Positions 26,904 to 34,978 of a DNA stretch of 64,000 nucleotides are shown here, one piece after another (within the stretch, counting starts at the first letter, position 1; each line of letters begins with the position of its first letter). The stretch comes from Pyxidicoccus trucidator. Its GTDB lineage: Bacteria > Myxococcota > Myxococcia > Myxococcales > Myxococcaceae. The notes under the pieces are model-generated. The model was not told where the DNA came from. It searched no databases and saw only the letters and a program-made list of their open reading frames with translations. The stretch lies in assembly GCF_010894435.1 (NCBI RefSeq), contig NZ_JAAIXZ010000005.1, positions 372,001-436,000 of the forward strand, given 5' to 3'. The position numbers and the translations under genes were made by a program.

Positions 26904-26936
26904 ACGCCCTCTGCTCCTCTCGAGTGGAGGGCGTTT
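26904..26936 (+). terminator. Terminator of the hydroxylase gene
   Basis: ACGCCCTC (26904-26911) pairs perfectly with GAGGGCGT (26927-26934) around a 15-nt loop and is followed by TTGCGTT. It lies 27 bp after the stop codon. Confidence 0.6.
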
Positions 26937-27100
26937 GCGTTGGGCCCGAGGCTCACGGCTCCGGTGCTCCTCGCGGGTGGGGGCGTCGACGTTTCGTGCA
27001 ACTCAGAGCGCGCGTGCGCGGGGCGTCACGTGGCCCCGCAAAAGCGCCACGGGCCCGGCCACACGGTTTTCCGCGCGGTCAGGCCCGAGGTCTGGCATCA

Positions 27101-27116
27101 GCTCCCGCGAGGGAGC
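27101..27116 (-). terminator. Hairpin just after mrpC
   Basis: GCTCCC (27101-27106) and GGGAGC (27111-27116) form a perfect stem with a 4-nt loop, six bases beyond the mrpC stop on the minus strand. There is no U-run, so it may protect the mRNA end rather than terminate. Confidence 0.35.
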
Positions 27117-27122
27117 GGTGAC

Positions 27123-27869
27123 TCACTTCTCCTTGGAAGCAATCTTGCGCAGCGCCTTCTGGTCGCGCACGCAGAGGATGCGGCCGACGTTGCCGAGCAC
27201 GCCCTCGCGCTTCATCTCGTTGATGAGCGTGGACACGAAGGAGCGCGAGGCGCCGACGAGGTCCGCGAGGTCCTGCTGGGTGATTCCGCGCAGGTCCGTC
27301 TCACCGCCGTGCGGGCAGCGCTCGCCGTGCGCCTCGACCAGGGTGAGCAGGGTGTCCGCCAAGCGGGCCGGAACTTCCTTGAACGTCAGGCCCAGCACGC
27401 GCTTGCGCAGCGAGCGAACGCGCTCGGCGTAGGCGCGGACCACGTCCACCGCCAGGGCCGGACGGGCCTCCAGCTGGGCGCGGAAGTCACGGCCTTCGAT
27501 GCTCCACACCTCGGCCTCACCGGCGGCGACGGCCATCTCCTCGATGGGCGTGCCCTCGGGGCGGAACAGCTCGCCGAACAAGTCACCGGGGCGGAGGATG
27601 GACACCACCGAGCGGGTGCTGTTCTTGCCGATGCGCATCAGACGCACGCGGCCGGACTTGAGCAGGTACACGCGGTCCGTGTTGTCGCCGGGGCGGTAGA
27701 TGGTCGAGTTGTGGGGGAAGGACTCGACCTTGAAGTACCCCTTGAAGTCGATGGCCTCCTGGCCGGGGATGAGCTTGTTGGCGGTGACCATCATCCCGGA
27801 GGAGGTCGTCTGCAGCGGCGCCACGACGTTGGAACCGATAGGGCCGAGGGGGCGATTGAAACCGTGCAT
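27123..27869 (-). CDS. mrpC: Developmental transcription factor MrpC (Crp/Fnr family)
   Basis: 248 residues from ATG 27869, which has GGAG eight bases upstream. A cyclic-nucleotide-binding-like barrel (about 45-150; YRPGDNTDRVYLLKSGRVRL, GDLFGELF) is followed by a helix-turn-helix (ITQQDLADLVGASRSFVSTL). In Myxococcus xanthus MrpC is essential for fruiting-body formation: it activates fruA and many developmental genes and represses its own promoter. The sequence agrees with what I recall of that protein almost residue for residue. A Met-Met pair at residues 26-27 is retained where the shorter MrpC2 form of M. xanthus begins. The gene follows mrpAB on the same strand but has its own promoter region of about 260 bp. 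Confidence 0.93.
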   Translation of the reverse strand: MHGFNRPLGPIGSNVVAPLQTTSSGMMVTANKLIPGQEAIDFKGYFKVESFPHNSTIYRPGDNTDRVYLLKSGRVRLMRIGKNSTRSVVSILRPGDLFGELFRPEGTPIEEMAVAAGEAEVWSIEGRDFRAQLEARPALAVDVVRAYAERVRSLRKRVLGLTFKEVPARLADTLLTLVEAHGERCPHGGETDLRGITQQDLADLVGASRSFVSTLINEMKREGVLGNVGRILCVRDQKALRKIASKEK

Positions 27870-27941
27870 GGGATTCACTCCGGGGAAGGAAGGAAGAGGG
27901 CGACTGGCCGCTTGCCTCAGCGGCGGACGGGGGTTTCCTTT

Positions 27942-27957
27942 TCCAAGTTACGTGCCA
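27942..27957 (-). promoter_or_regulatory. Sigma54-type promoter of mrpC
   Basis: On the minus strand TGGCAC (27957-27952), five bases, then TTGG (27946-27943) matches the -24/-12 consensus TGGCAC-N5-TTGC except for the last base. Transcription would begin near 27931, about 60 nt before the ATG. In M. xanthus mrpC transcription depends on the NtrC-type activator MrpB, which fits a sigma54 promoter. Confidence 0.65.
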
Positions 27958-28039
27958 GCCAGGAATGAAGTGCCAGCGGGGGAACACATTCAGTAATGCC
28001 GGGTACTTAGCGCTACAGCCCCGCATCACCCGGGTTTCT

Positions 28040-28057
28040 GTGTCCAAAACCTGAAAC
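28040..28057. promoter_or_regulatory. MrpC-like binding site upstream of mrpC
   Basis: GTGTC (28040-28044), eight bases, then GAAAC (28053-28057). This is one change from GTGTC-N8-GACAC, the half-site arrangement I recall for MrpC sites. It lies roughly 85-100 bp upstream of the sigma54-type promoter, consistent with negative autoregulation. Assignment is by motif similarity only. Confidence 0.45.
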
Positions 28058-28058
28058 A

Positions 28059-28097
28059 GAACGTTCAAACAGTCTGATCAAGTTGAACGGAACGTTC
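28059..28097. promoter_or_regulatory. Two GAACGTTC palindromes, candidate MrpB enhancer sites
   Basis: The perfect palindrome GAACGTTC occurs at 28059-28066 and again at 28090-28097, 31 bp apart (about three helical turns), each followed by AA. A GTTGAAC variant lies between them at 28083-28088. Paired dyads on one helical face 100-150 bp upstream of a -24/-12 promoter are what an NtrC-type activator such as MrpB would bind. Confidence 0.5.
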
Positions 28098-28113
28098 AAT
28101 CCGGGCCCCCCAC

Positions 28114-28129
28114 TGTCGCGCCCGCGACA
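28114..28129 (-). terminator. Hairpin after mrpB
   Basis: TGTCGCG (28114-28120) and CGCGACA (28123-28129) form a perfect inverted repeat immediately downstream of the mrpB stop on the minus strand. There is no U-run. It may separate mrpAB from mrpC transcription. Confidence 0.4.
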
Positions 28130-28133
28130 ATGT

Positions 28134-29585
<1,452 letters not shown>

Positions 29586-29594
29586 GGCGTCGTC

Positions 29595-30569
29595 TCAGGT
29601 GGCGAACGTCAGTGTGAAGACCATTCCCGGCTCGGAGCTGCCCTCGGCGGCCAGGTCCCCGCCCTGGCCCGTCATCACCCGGCGCAGGGCCGCGAGCGAC
29701 AGGCCCGCCCCCCTCGCCAGCCGCGAGCCGAAGGGCTCGAAGAGGGTGCCGCGCTCCTCGGGGGGGAGGGCGGCGGCGGGGTCCTTGAGCACCATCAGCA
29801 CCTGGCCCGAGCCGCCCCGGCGCAGGGCGACCTCCACCGGGCTGTCCTCGGGCTGGCCCATGGCGACGTTGAGGAGCACCTGCGCCAGCACCGGGCGCAG
29901 CCGGTTGGGGTCCACCCTCACGCGCGGCAGGTCGGGCTCCTCGTCCACGCGCACCTCGATGCGGCGCTCGGCCAGCTCGGGGGCCACCATGCCTGTAGCT
30001 TCCTGTAGCACCGAGCGCAGCGGGTGCGCGTCCAGGTTGGGCGTGGTGTCCCGGCCGTACTCGGACAGGAGCCACAGCATCCGCTCCATGGTGCGAATCT
30101 CGCGGTTGGCGATGGTGAGCCGCCGCCTGTCGCGGTCCGACAGGCCGGTGTTCCGGGCCAGCGTCTGCACCGCCATCTTCACGGAGGACAGGGGGTTGCG
30201 AATCTCGTGGCTGAGCGAGGAGGACAGGCGGGAGATCTGCACCGGCGGCGCGTCCTCCAGCACGGTGTTCAGGTCGAGCACGCCGGCGCAGGCCTCGCCC
30301 GCGTCCAGGCCCAGCGTCAGGCGCAGCGGGGTGGCGTCCTCGCCGCCGAGCTGCGCGGAGACGAACTCCACGGCGCGGCGGTCTTCACGGGCGCGGGCGT
30401 CCAGCTCGCGTGCGCGCTCGGCCGTGACGCCGAGCACCGCGTGGAGCGGGCGCTCCAGCAGCTCCGAGGCGGGGCGCCGCAACACGGTGGCGGTATCACC
30501 CTCGACACGGGTCACCCGCAGGCTTGGAGACCAGGCGAGCAACACGGCTTGCAGGAGGTGGGCGTTCAT
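29595..30569 (-). CDS. mrpA: Soluble histidine kinase/phosphatase MrpA
   Basis: 324 residues from ATG 30569; a longer form from 30587 (six extra residues) cannot be excluded. An N-terminal PAS-like region precedes the H-box LSSSLSHEIRNPLSSVKM (phospho-acceptor His about 121). The ATPase domain has an N-box-like segment (QVLLNVAMG) and the F/G2 end (LFEPFGSRLARGAGLSLAAL), but the G1 box is poor: LKDPAAALPPEE stands where DxGxGI is expected. No membrane segment is present. It sits with mrpB as in M. xanthus, where MrpA has been thought to act on MrpB, perhaps mainly as a phosphatase. Confidence 0.88.
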   Translation of the reverse strand: MNAHLLQAVLLAWSPSLRVTRVEGDTATVLRRPASELLERPLHAVLGVTAERARELDARAREDRRAVEFVSAQLGGEDATPLRLTLGLDAGEACAGVLDLNTVLEDAPPVQISRLSSSLSHEIRNPLSSVKMAVQTLARNTGLSDRDRRRLTIANREIRTMERMLWLLSEYGRDTTPNLDAHPLRSVLQEATGMVAPELAERRIEVRVDEEPDLPRVRVDPNRLRPVLAQVLLNVAMGQPEDSPVEVALRRGGSGQVLMVLKDPAAALPPEERGTLFEPFGSRLARGAGLSLAALRRVMTGQGGDLAAEGSSEPGMVFTLTFAT

Positions 30570-30613
30570 TTGATGGGCCTGAAACATACCGAGTAAGGTC
30601 GCGCGCTGTCCCT

Positions 30614-33475
30614 ATGTCCATCACGACACGTCTTCCGAAGAACCTTGTGGCGGCCCTCCTCTTCCTGTCGGGCGCCACGGCTCTGGTGTACGAACTGGTC
30701 TGGTCCAAGTACCTCGGGAACGTCCTCGGGAACAGCGGACAGGCGCATGCCGTGGTGCTCGCTACCTTCATGGGTGGACTGGCGCTCGGGGCATCTGTCT
30801 TTGGGAGGACAGCCGACCGGGTGAAGAACCCCCTGGCCCTCTACGGGCTCCTGGAGCTGGGCGTGGGCCTCTACGCCCTGGCCTTCCCCTATGTCCTGGA
30901 CGCCCTGAGCTCGCTCTGGCTGGTGCTGGCGCCCGCCGTCCCGGACGGCTTCCGGGTGGCGCCCCGGCTGCTGGTGGCCTCGCTGTCGCTGGTGGTGCCC
31001 ACGCTGCTGATGGGTGGCACGCTGCCGGCGCTGGTGCGGCACTTCGCCTCCAGCCTGGCGGGCGTCCAGCGCGAGCTGGCCCGCCTCTACGCCGTCAACA
31101 GCCTGGGCGCGGCGACGGGCGTGTTCATCGCGGGCACGAAGCTGGTGCCGGCGGTGGGGCTGGCGGCCTCCGCGCAGGGGGCCGCGGCGCTCAACGTGCT
31201 CCTGGCCCTGGCGGCGCTGGCCCTGGCGCGGCAGCACCCGCCGACGCTGGCCCCGGGTCAGTCCGCACCGGACGTGGACGGGACGGCGGACGTGGTCTAC
31301 CCCCGGGCGGCGGTGCGGGCGGCGCTGGTGGGCGTGGCGCTGTCGGGCTTCACGTCCATGCTGTACCAGGTGACGTGGATCCGCCTGCTGTCCATCGTCC
31401 TGGGCGCGTCCACGTACGCCTTCACGCTCATCCTCACCGCCTTCATCCTCGGCATCGGCCTGGGCAGCTTCTGGCTGATGACGCGCGCCGCGAAGGTGGA
31501 CTCGCTGCGGCTGTATGCGCGGATGCAGGTGGCGCTGGTGGTGAGCCTGTGTGTGGCGCTGCCCCTGTACGTCCGGCTTCCGTACTACTTCCGCACGGCG
31601 CGCTGGATGCTGACACCGTCGCTGGACACGTGGTCCGTGTTCCAGTTCGTCACCTTCGCCTTCTGCTGCGTGGTGCTGCTGGTGCCCACCTTCTTCATGG
31701 GGGCGGCCTTCCCGGCGGCCGCGCGCGTGGCCACGGCCAAGGTGTCCGAGGTGGGGCGGCAGCTCGGCGGCGTGTACCTGTGGAACACGGTGGGCACCAT
31801 CACCGGCTCGGTGCTGGGCGGGCTGGTGCTGATGCCGTGGTGGGGCATGGAGGGCAACTTCGTGGCGGGGGCGGTGGTCAACCTGGCCGCCGCGGCGCTG
31901 GCCTTCTCCGCCGTGCCGGGACGCCCGGCCAGCCCCGTCCGCGCCCTCTGGCCGGTGGCGGCGGCGGCGGGACTGGCGGCCGTGGTGCTGGGCGGCATGC
32001 AGGGCTGGGCGGTGCGGCTGAGCAGCATCACCTCGCCGCGCATCCACGAGCGGGCGCCGAGCTACGAGAAGCTGGTGGCGAGCACGGAGCGCAACACCGC
32101 CCCCGTCTTCTACAAGGACGACACCTTCGCCACGGTGCTGGTGGCGGACATGACGGGCAAGCACCGCTTCATGAAGCTCAACGGCAAGGTGGACGCCTCC
32201 ACCGGCAGCGACGTGGAGACGCAGGTGGTGGCCGGGCACCTGGGCGCGCTGCTGCACCCGCGTGAGCCGAAGAACGTGCTGGTGGTGGGCGCGGGCGCCG
32301 CCATCACCGCCGGCAGCGTGCTGGCGCACCCGGTGGAGCGGATGGACCTGGTGGAAATCTCCCCGGCCGTCATCGACGCGGCGCGCCTGTTCAAGGACGC
32401 CAACCGCAACGCGGTGGACGACCCGCGCACGCACGTGCACGTGGACGATGCCAAGACGTTCATGGCCCTGGCGCCCCGCAAGTACGACATCATCGTGAGC
32501 GTGCCCTCCAACCCATGGGTGGCGGGCGTGTCGGGCCTCTTCACCCGGGACTTCTTCCAGACGGTGGACCGGCACCTGGCGGACGACGGCATCCTGGTGC
32601 AGTGGATCCACACCTACGAGAACCGGCAGGAGCTCATCCAGCTGGTGATGCGCACGCTGCGGGACACCTTCCCGCACGCCACCACGTGGCTGGGGCCGTA
32701 TGACCTGGTGCTGGTGGCCAGCCGCAAGCCGCTGACCTTCGACGCGCAGCGCATGGCGGCGCGCATGGCCCTGCCCGCAGTGAAGGAGGACCTGGCGCGG
32801 GTGGACATCCACGACGTCTTCGCGCTGCTGTCCAAGCAGGTGCACAGCGAGCAGGGGCAGCTCGAGTTCGCCGGAGAGGGCCCCATCAACACCGACGACG
32901 ACAACATCCTGGAGTACGCCTCGCCCATCGCGTTCTTCGTCGGGGACCTGGACCGCTACCACGACGAGCGGCGCGCCCCGGACGGCGGCTCGCGGCTGCT
33001 CATCAACGACTACGTGCGCCAGCATCCGCCCACCGCGGAGCAGCTGGCGCGGCTGCACCGCAACATGTCGCGCTATCACCGGGTGGACGACCCCCTGGTG
33101 CGCGGCGTGGCGGCGCGGTGGCACGCGCTGGCCCCGGACAGCCGCGACGCGGCGGTGGCGCTGGCGAAGGCGGCGCTCGCCCAGCAGGACCTGTCGCTGG
33201 CCGCCTCGCTGCTGGAGGCGGAGGTGGCGCGGGGCGGGCGTGAGCCGGCGCTGGTGACTGCCTACCTGGAGATGGCGACCACGCGCCTGTGGGCCACGCG
33301 CACCGTCTGGACGCCCGCGGAGGCCGATGCGGCGCTGGCGCTGGGCCGCGAGGTGGCCGGCGCCCACCCCGGAGACACCGCGCTGGCCGAGGCGCTGACC
33401 TCGCTCTGCAAGGCCCTGCCGACCTCCACCTGCGTCCCGGCTCCGGCCCCCGCCGCCAGCCCCAATCCCCCCTGA
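30614..33475 (+). CDS. Fused MFS-like membrane domain / spermidine-synthase-like protein
   Basis: 953 residues from ATG 30614 (MSITTRLPKNL). The first half has about a dozen hydrophobic segments (LVAALLFLSGATALVYELVW, VVLATFMGGLALGASVFG, LIMTRAAK-type loops). The second half carries an aminopropyltransferase/methyltransferase Rossmann domain: FYKDDTFATVLVAD, KLNGKVDAST, LVVGAGAAITAGSVL, MDLVEISPAVIDAARLF, DDAKTFMALAPRKYDIIVSV, then FTRDFFQTVDRHLADDGILV. A helical repeat-like tail with Pro/Ala end follows. Such fusions are annotated as fused MFS/spermidine synthase; real polyamine synthesis has seldom been shown for them. Only 44 bp separate it from the divergent mrpA gene. Confidence 0.8.
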   Translation: MSITTRLPKNLVAALLFLSGATALVYELVWSKYLGNVLGNSGQAHAVVLATFMGGLALGASVFGRTADRVKNPLALYGLLELGVGLYALAFPYVLDALSSLWLVLAPAVPDGFRVAPRLLVASLSLVVPTLLMGGTLPALVRHFASSLAGVQRELARLYAVNSLGAATGVFIAGTKLVPAVGLAASAQGAAALNVLLALAALALARQHPPTLAPGQSAPDVDGTADVVYPRAAVRAALVGVALSGFTSMLYQVTWIRLLSIVLGASTYAFTLILTAFILGIGLGSFWLMTRAAKVDSLRLYARMQVALVVSLCVALPLYVRLPYYFRTARWMLTPSLDTWSVFQFVTFAFCCVVLLVPTFFMGAAFPAAARVATAKVSEVGRQLGGVYLWNTVGTITGSVLGGLVLMPWWGMEGNFVAGAVVNLAAAALAFSAVPGRPASPVRALWPVAAAAGLAAVVLGGMQGWAVRLSSITSPRIHERAPSYEKLVASTERNTAPVFYKDDTFATVLVADMTGKHRFMKLNGKVDASTGSDVETQVVAGHLGALLHPREPKNVLVVGAGAAITAGSVLAHPVERMDLVEISPAVIDAARLFKDANRNAVDDPRTHVHVDDAKTFMALAPRKYDIIVSVPSNPWVAGVSGLFTRDFFQTVDRHLADDGILVQWIHTYENRQELIQLVMRTLRDTFPHATTWLGPYDLVLVASRKPLTFDAQRMAARMALPAVKEDLARVDIHDVFALLSKQVHSEQGQLEFAGEGPINTDDDNILEYASPIAFFVGDLDRYHDERRAPDGGSRLLINDYVRQHPPTAEQLARLHRNMSRYHRVDDPLVRGVAARWHALAPDSRDAAVALAKAALAQQDLSLAASLLEAEVARGGREPALVTAYLEMATTRLWATRTVWTPAEADAALALGREVAGAHPGDTALAEALTSLCKALPTSTCVPAPAPAASPNPP

Positions 33476-33483
33476 AAGGGGGG
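33467..33483 (+). terminator. Hairpin overlapping the stop of the spermidine-synthase-like gene
   Basis: CCCCCC (33467-33472) and GGGGGG (33478-33483) flank a 5-nt loop that contains the TGA stop. There is no T-run. A second stem, cccgggaatc (33510-33519) with gattccggg (33526-33534), follows after a T-containing stretch and may complete termination. Confidence 0.45.
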
Positions 33484-33509
33484 TCGGAGCTGTCACGATT
33501 TTGCTAAAT

Positions 33510-33534
33510 CCCGGGAATCGCTAAGGATTCCGGG
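33510..33534 (+). terminator. Second hairpin between the synthase-like gene and the Flp pilin
   Basis: CCCGGGAATC (33510-33519) pairs with GATTCCGGG (33526-33534) with a single bulged base and a 6-nt loop. Function uncertain. Confidence 0.4.
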
Positions 33535-33588
33535 CATCCTCCCGATGACGGATGGAGGGCGGGCGGCCATCCATCCTAGTGTACTTGC

Positions 33589-33608
33589 AACCCTGAGTAG
33601 TCAGGGTT
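33589..33608 (+). promoter_or_regulatory. Perfect inverted repeat in the leader of the Flp pilin gene
   Basis: AACCCTGA (33589-33596), GTAG loop, TCAGGGTT (33601-33608). It ends 32 nt before the pilin ATG. It could be an operator or a 5' mRNA stem-loop that stabilises an abundant pilin transcript. Confidence 0.5.
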
Positions 33609-33640
33609 CGCTTTCCCGCCTGAACCCCCTGGAGACTCTC

Positions 33641-33901
33641 ATGAAGACCCTTCCCCTTCCCAAGAAGAACCTCCGCAAGGCCCGTGGTCAGGGCATGACC
33701 GAGTACATCATCATCGTCGCGCTGATCGCGATCGCCGCCATCGGCGTCATCACGCTGTTCGGCGACAACATCCGCAAGCTGTTCGGCGCCTCCGCCGCGG
33801 CCCTCGCCGGTAACGACAACGTGCTGAACGACGGCGTGAAGTCGAACGACGCGCTGAACAAGAAGACGATGAAGACGTTCGGCCAGAACAACACGTACTG
33901 A
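33641..33901 (+). CDS. Flp-family type IVb pilin
   Basis: 86 residues from ATG 33641, with GGAG six bases upstream; the frame continues further upstream without a ribosome site. A short basic leader (MKTLPLPKKNLRKARG) is followed by QGMTEYIIIVALIAIAAIGV. Processing after RG would place Glu at +5 and Tyr at +6, as in Flp prepilins cut by a TadV-type peptidase. A 20-residue hydrophobic helix and a short hydrophilic tail complete the protein. Flp pilins polymerise into Tad pili for adhesion; no tad assembly genes are in this window, so it is an orphan pilin locus. A strong hairpin follows. Confidence 0.88.
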   Translation: MKTLPLPKKNLRKARGQGMTEYIIIVALIAIAAIGVITLFGDNIRKLFGASAAALAGNDNVLNDGVKSNDALNKKTMKTFGQNNTY

Positions 33902-33925
33902 GCCGTTCCGAGTCGTTCTTCCGGA

Positions 33926-33961
33926 GGCGTCATCCCCTGGCATCTGCCATGGGATGGCGCC
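33926..33961 (+). terminator. Strong terminator hairpin after the Flp pilin gene
   Basis: GGCGTCATCCC (33926-33936) pairs with GGGATGGCGCC (33951-33961) with one G-T pair, and inside it TGGCA pairs with TGCCA. The structure is followed by TTCAGTCGTTTCTGG, which is moderately T-rich. Confidence 0.7.
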
Positions 33962-34129
33962 TTCAGTCGTTTCTGGCTTCGCCGCTGCGAGCCGTGCCGT
34001 GGCTGAAGGCGCCCCCTGCGCCTGGTAGCTGGCACCCGACGTGGTGATTCCCCCGTCGAGGCGCTGATCCAGTACCGGGCAGCCAGGGCTTCGCGTGGTC
34101 CCCCGCCGCAGGTCCGCCGCGAGGGGGGC

Positions 34130-34160
34130 TTGACCCTCACGCGACGTGAGACCTTAGACC
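34130..34160 (+). promoter_or_regulatory. MerR-type promoter/operator of the TipA-like regulator gene
   Basis: TTGACC (34130-34135) and TAGACC (34155-34160) are separated by 19 bases, the over-long spacer typical of MerR-activated promoters. The spacer contains the perfect dyad CTCACG-CGA-CGTGAG (34136-34150). This predicts autoregulation by the MerR-family protein encoded 23 bp downstream. Confidence 0.7.
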
Positions 34161-34182
34161 CTCTCTTCCGAGGTGGAGGGAT

Positions 34183-34944
34183 ATGGCCCTTACAGTGAGT
34201 CAGGTGGCGCGCCTGGCGAAGATCAGTGTCCGGGCGCTGCACCACTACGACGAGATTGGCCTGCTGAGCCCTTCGGAGCGCAGCGAGGCCGGTTATCGGC
34301 TGTACACCCAGGTGGACCTGCAGCGGTTGCAGCAGGTGCTCTTCTTCCGGGAGCTGGGTTTCCCGCTGGAAGAGGTTCGCCGCATCCTGGGGGATCCTTC
34401 CTTTGACCTGCGTTCGGCCCTGCTGATGCAGCGGCAGTTGCTGTCGGAACGGTCCGCACGGCTGGACGCATTGCTGGGCGCCGTGGATGCGGCGCTCGAC
34501 GCACTGGAGAAGGGGAAGAGCATGGACCAGGAGAAGATGTTCGAGGCCTTCGGGGACTTCGACCCGACGAAGTACGAGGCCGAGGTGAAGGAGCGCTGGG
34601 GCGACACGGAGGCCTACAAGGAGTCCGCCCGCAGGACGTCGCGCTACACGAAGCAGGACTGGACGGCCATCAAGGAGGAGATGGACCGCATCCAGAAGTC
34701 GCTCGCGGAGCTGCTCGGCGCGGGCCGCGCACCCACGGAGGCGGCGGCCATGGACCTGGCCGAGGAGTACCGGCAGCACATCTCCCGGTGGTTCTACCCC
34801 TGCTCGTACGTCATGCACCGCGGGCTGGGGGAGATGTACGTGGCGGACCAGCGCTTCACGGAGAACATCGACCGGGTGCGGCCCGGGCTCGCCCGGTTCC
34901 TGCGGGAGGCCATCATCGCCAACGCGGAACGGCACGGCGAGTAG
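34183..34944 (+). CDS. MerR-family regulator with TipAS-like effector domain
   Basis: 253 residues. The MerR DNA-binding domain is at 1-75 (LTVSQVARLAKISVRALHHY, LLSPSERSEAGYRLYTQVDL) followed by a dimerisation coiled coil (about 78-115). Residues about 115-253 form a TipAS/antibiotic-recognition-type helical domain (DPTKYEAEVKERWGDTEAYK, YVADQRFTENIDRVRPGLAR). Proteins of this class bind multidrug ligands and activate their own promoter. The gene is preceded by GGAGG and by a promoter with a dyad in a 19-bp spacer. No transporter gene is adjacent, so its other targets are unknown. Confidence 0.9.
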   Translation: MALTVSQVARLAKISVRALHHYDEIGLLSPSERSEAGYRLYTQVDLQRLQQVLFFRELGFPLEEVRRILGDPSFDLRSALLMQRQLLSERSARLDALLGAVDAALDALEKGKSMDQEKMFEAFGDFDPTKYEAEVKERWGDTEAYKESARRTSRYTKQDWTAIKEEMDRIQKSLAELLGAGRAPTEAAAMDLAEEYRQHISRWFYPCSYVMHRGLGEMYVADQRFTENIDRVRPGLARFLREAIIANAERHGE

Positions 34945-34978
34945 CCCGGGGCCGCGCGACCCGCACACCGCCGCGACG

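Noticed and set aside
33491-33505. Possible sigma54 promoter TGTCAC...TTGCT before the Flp pilin gene
   Set aside because: The -24 GG is absent and the spacing to GC is one base short, so the match is not convincing.
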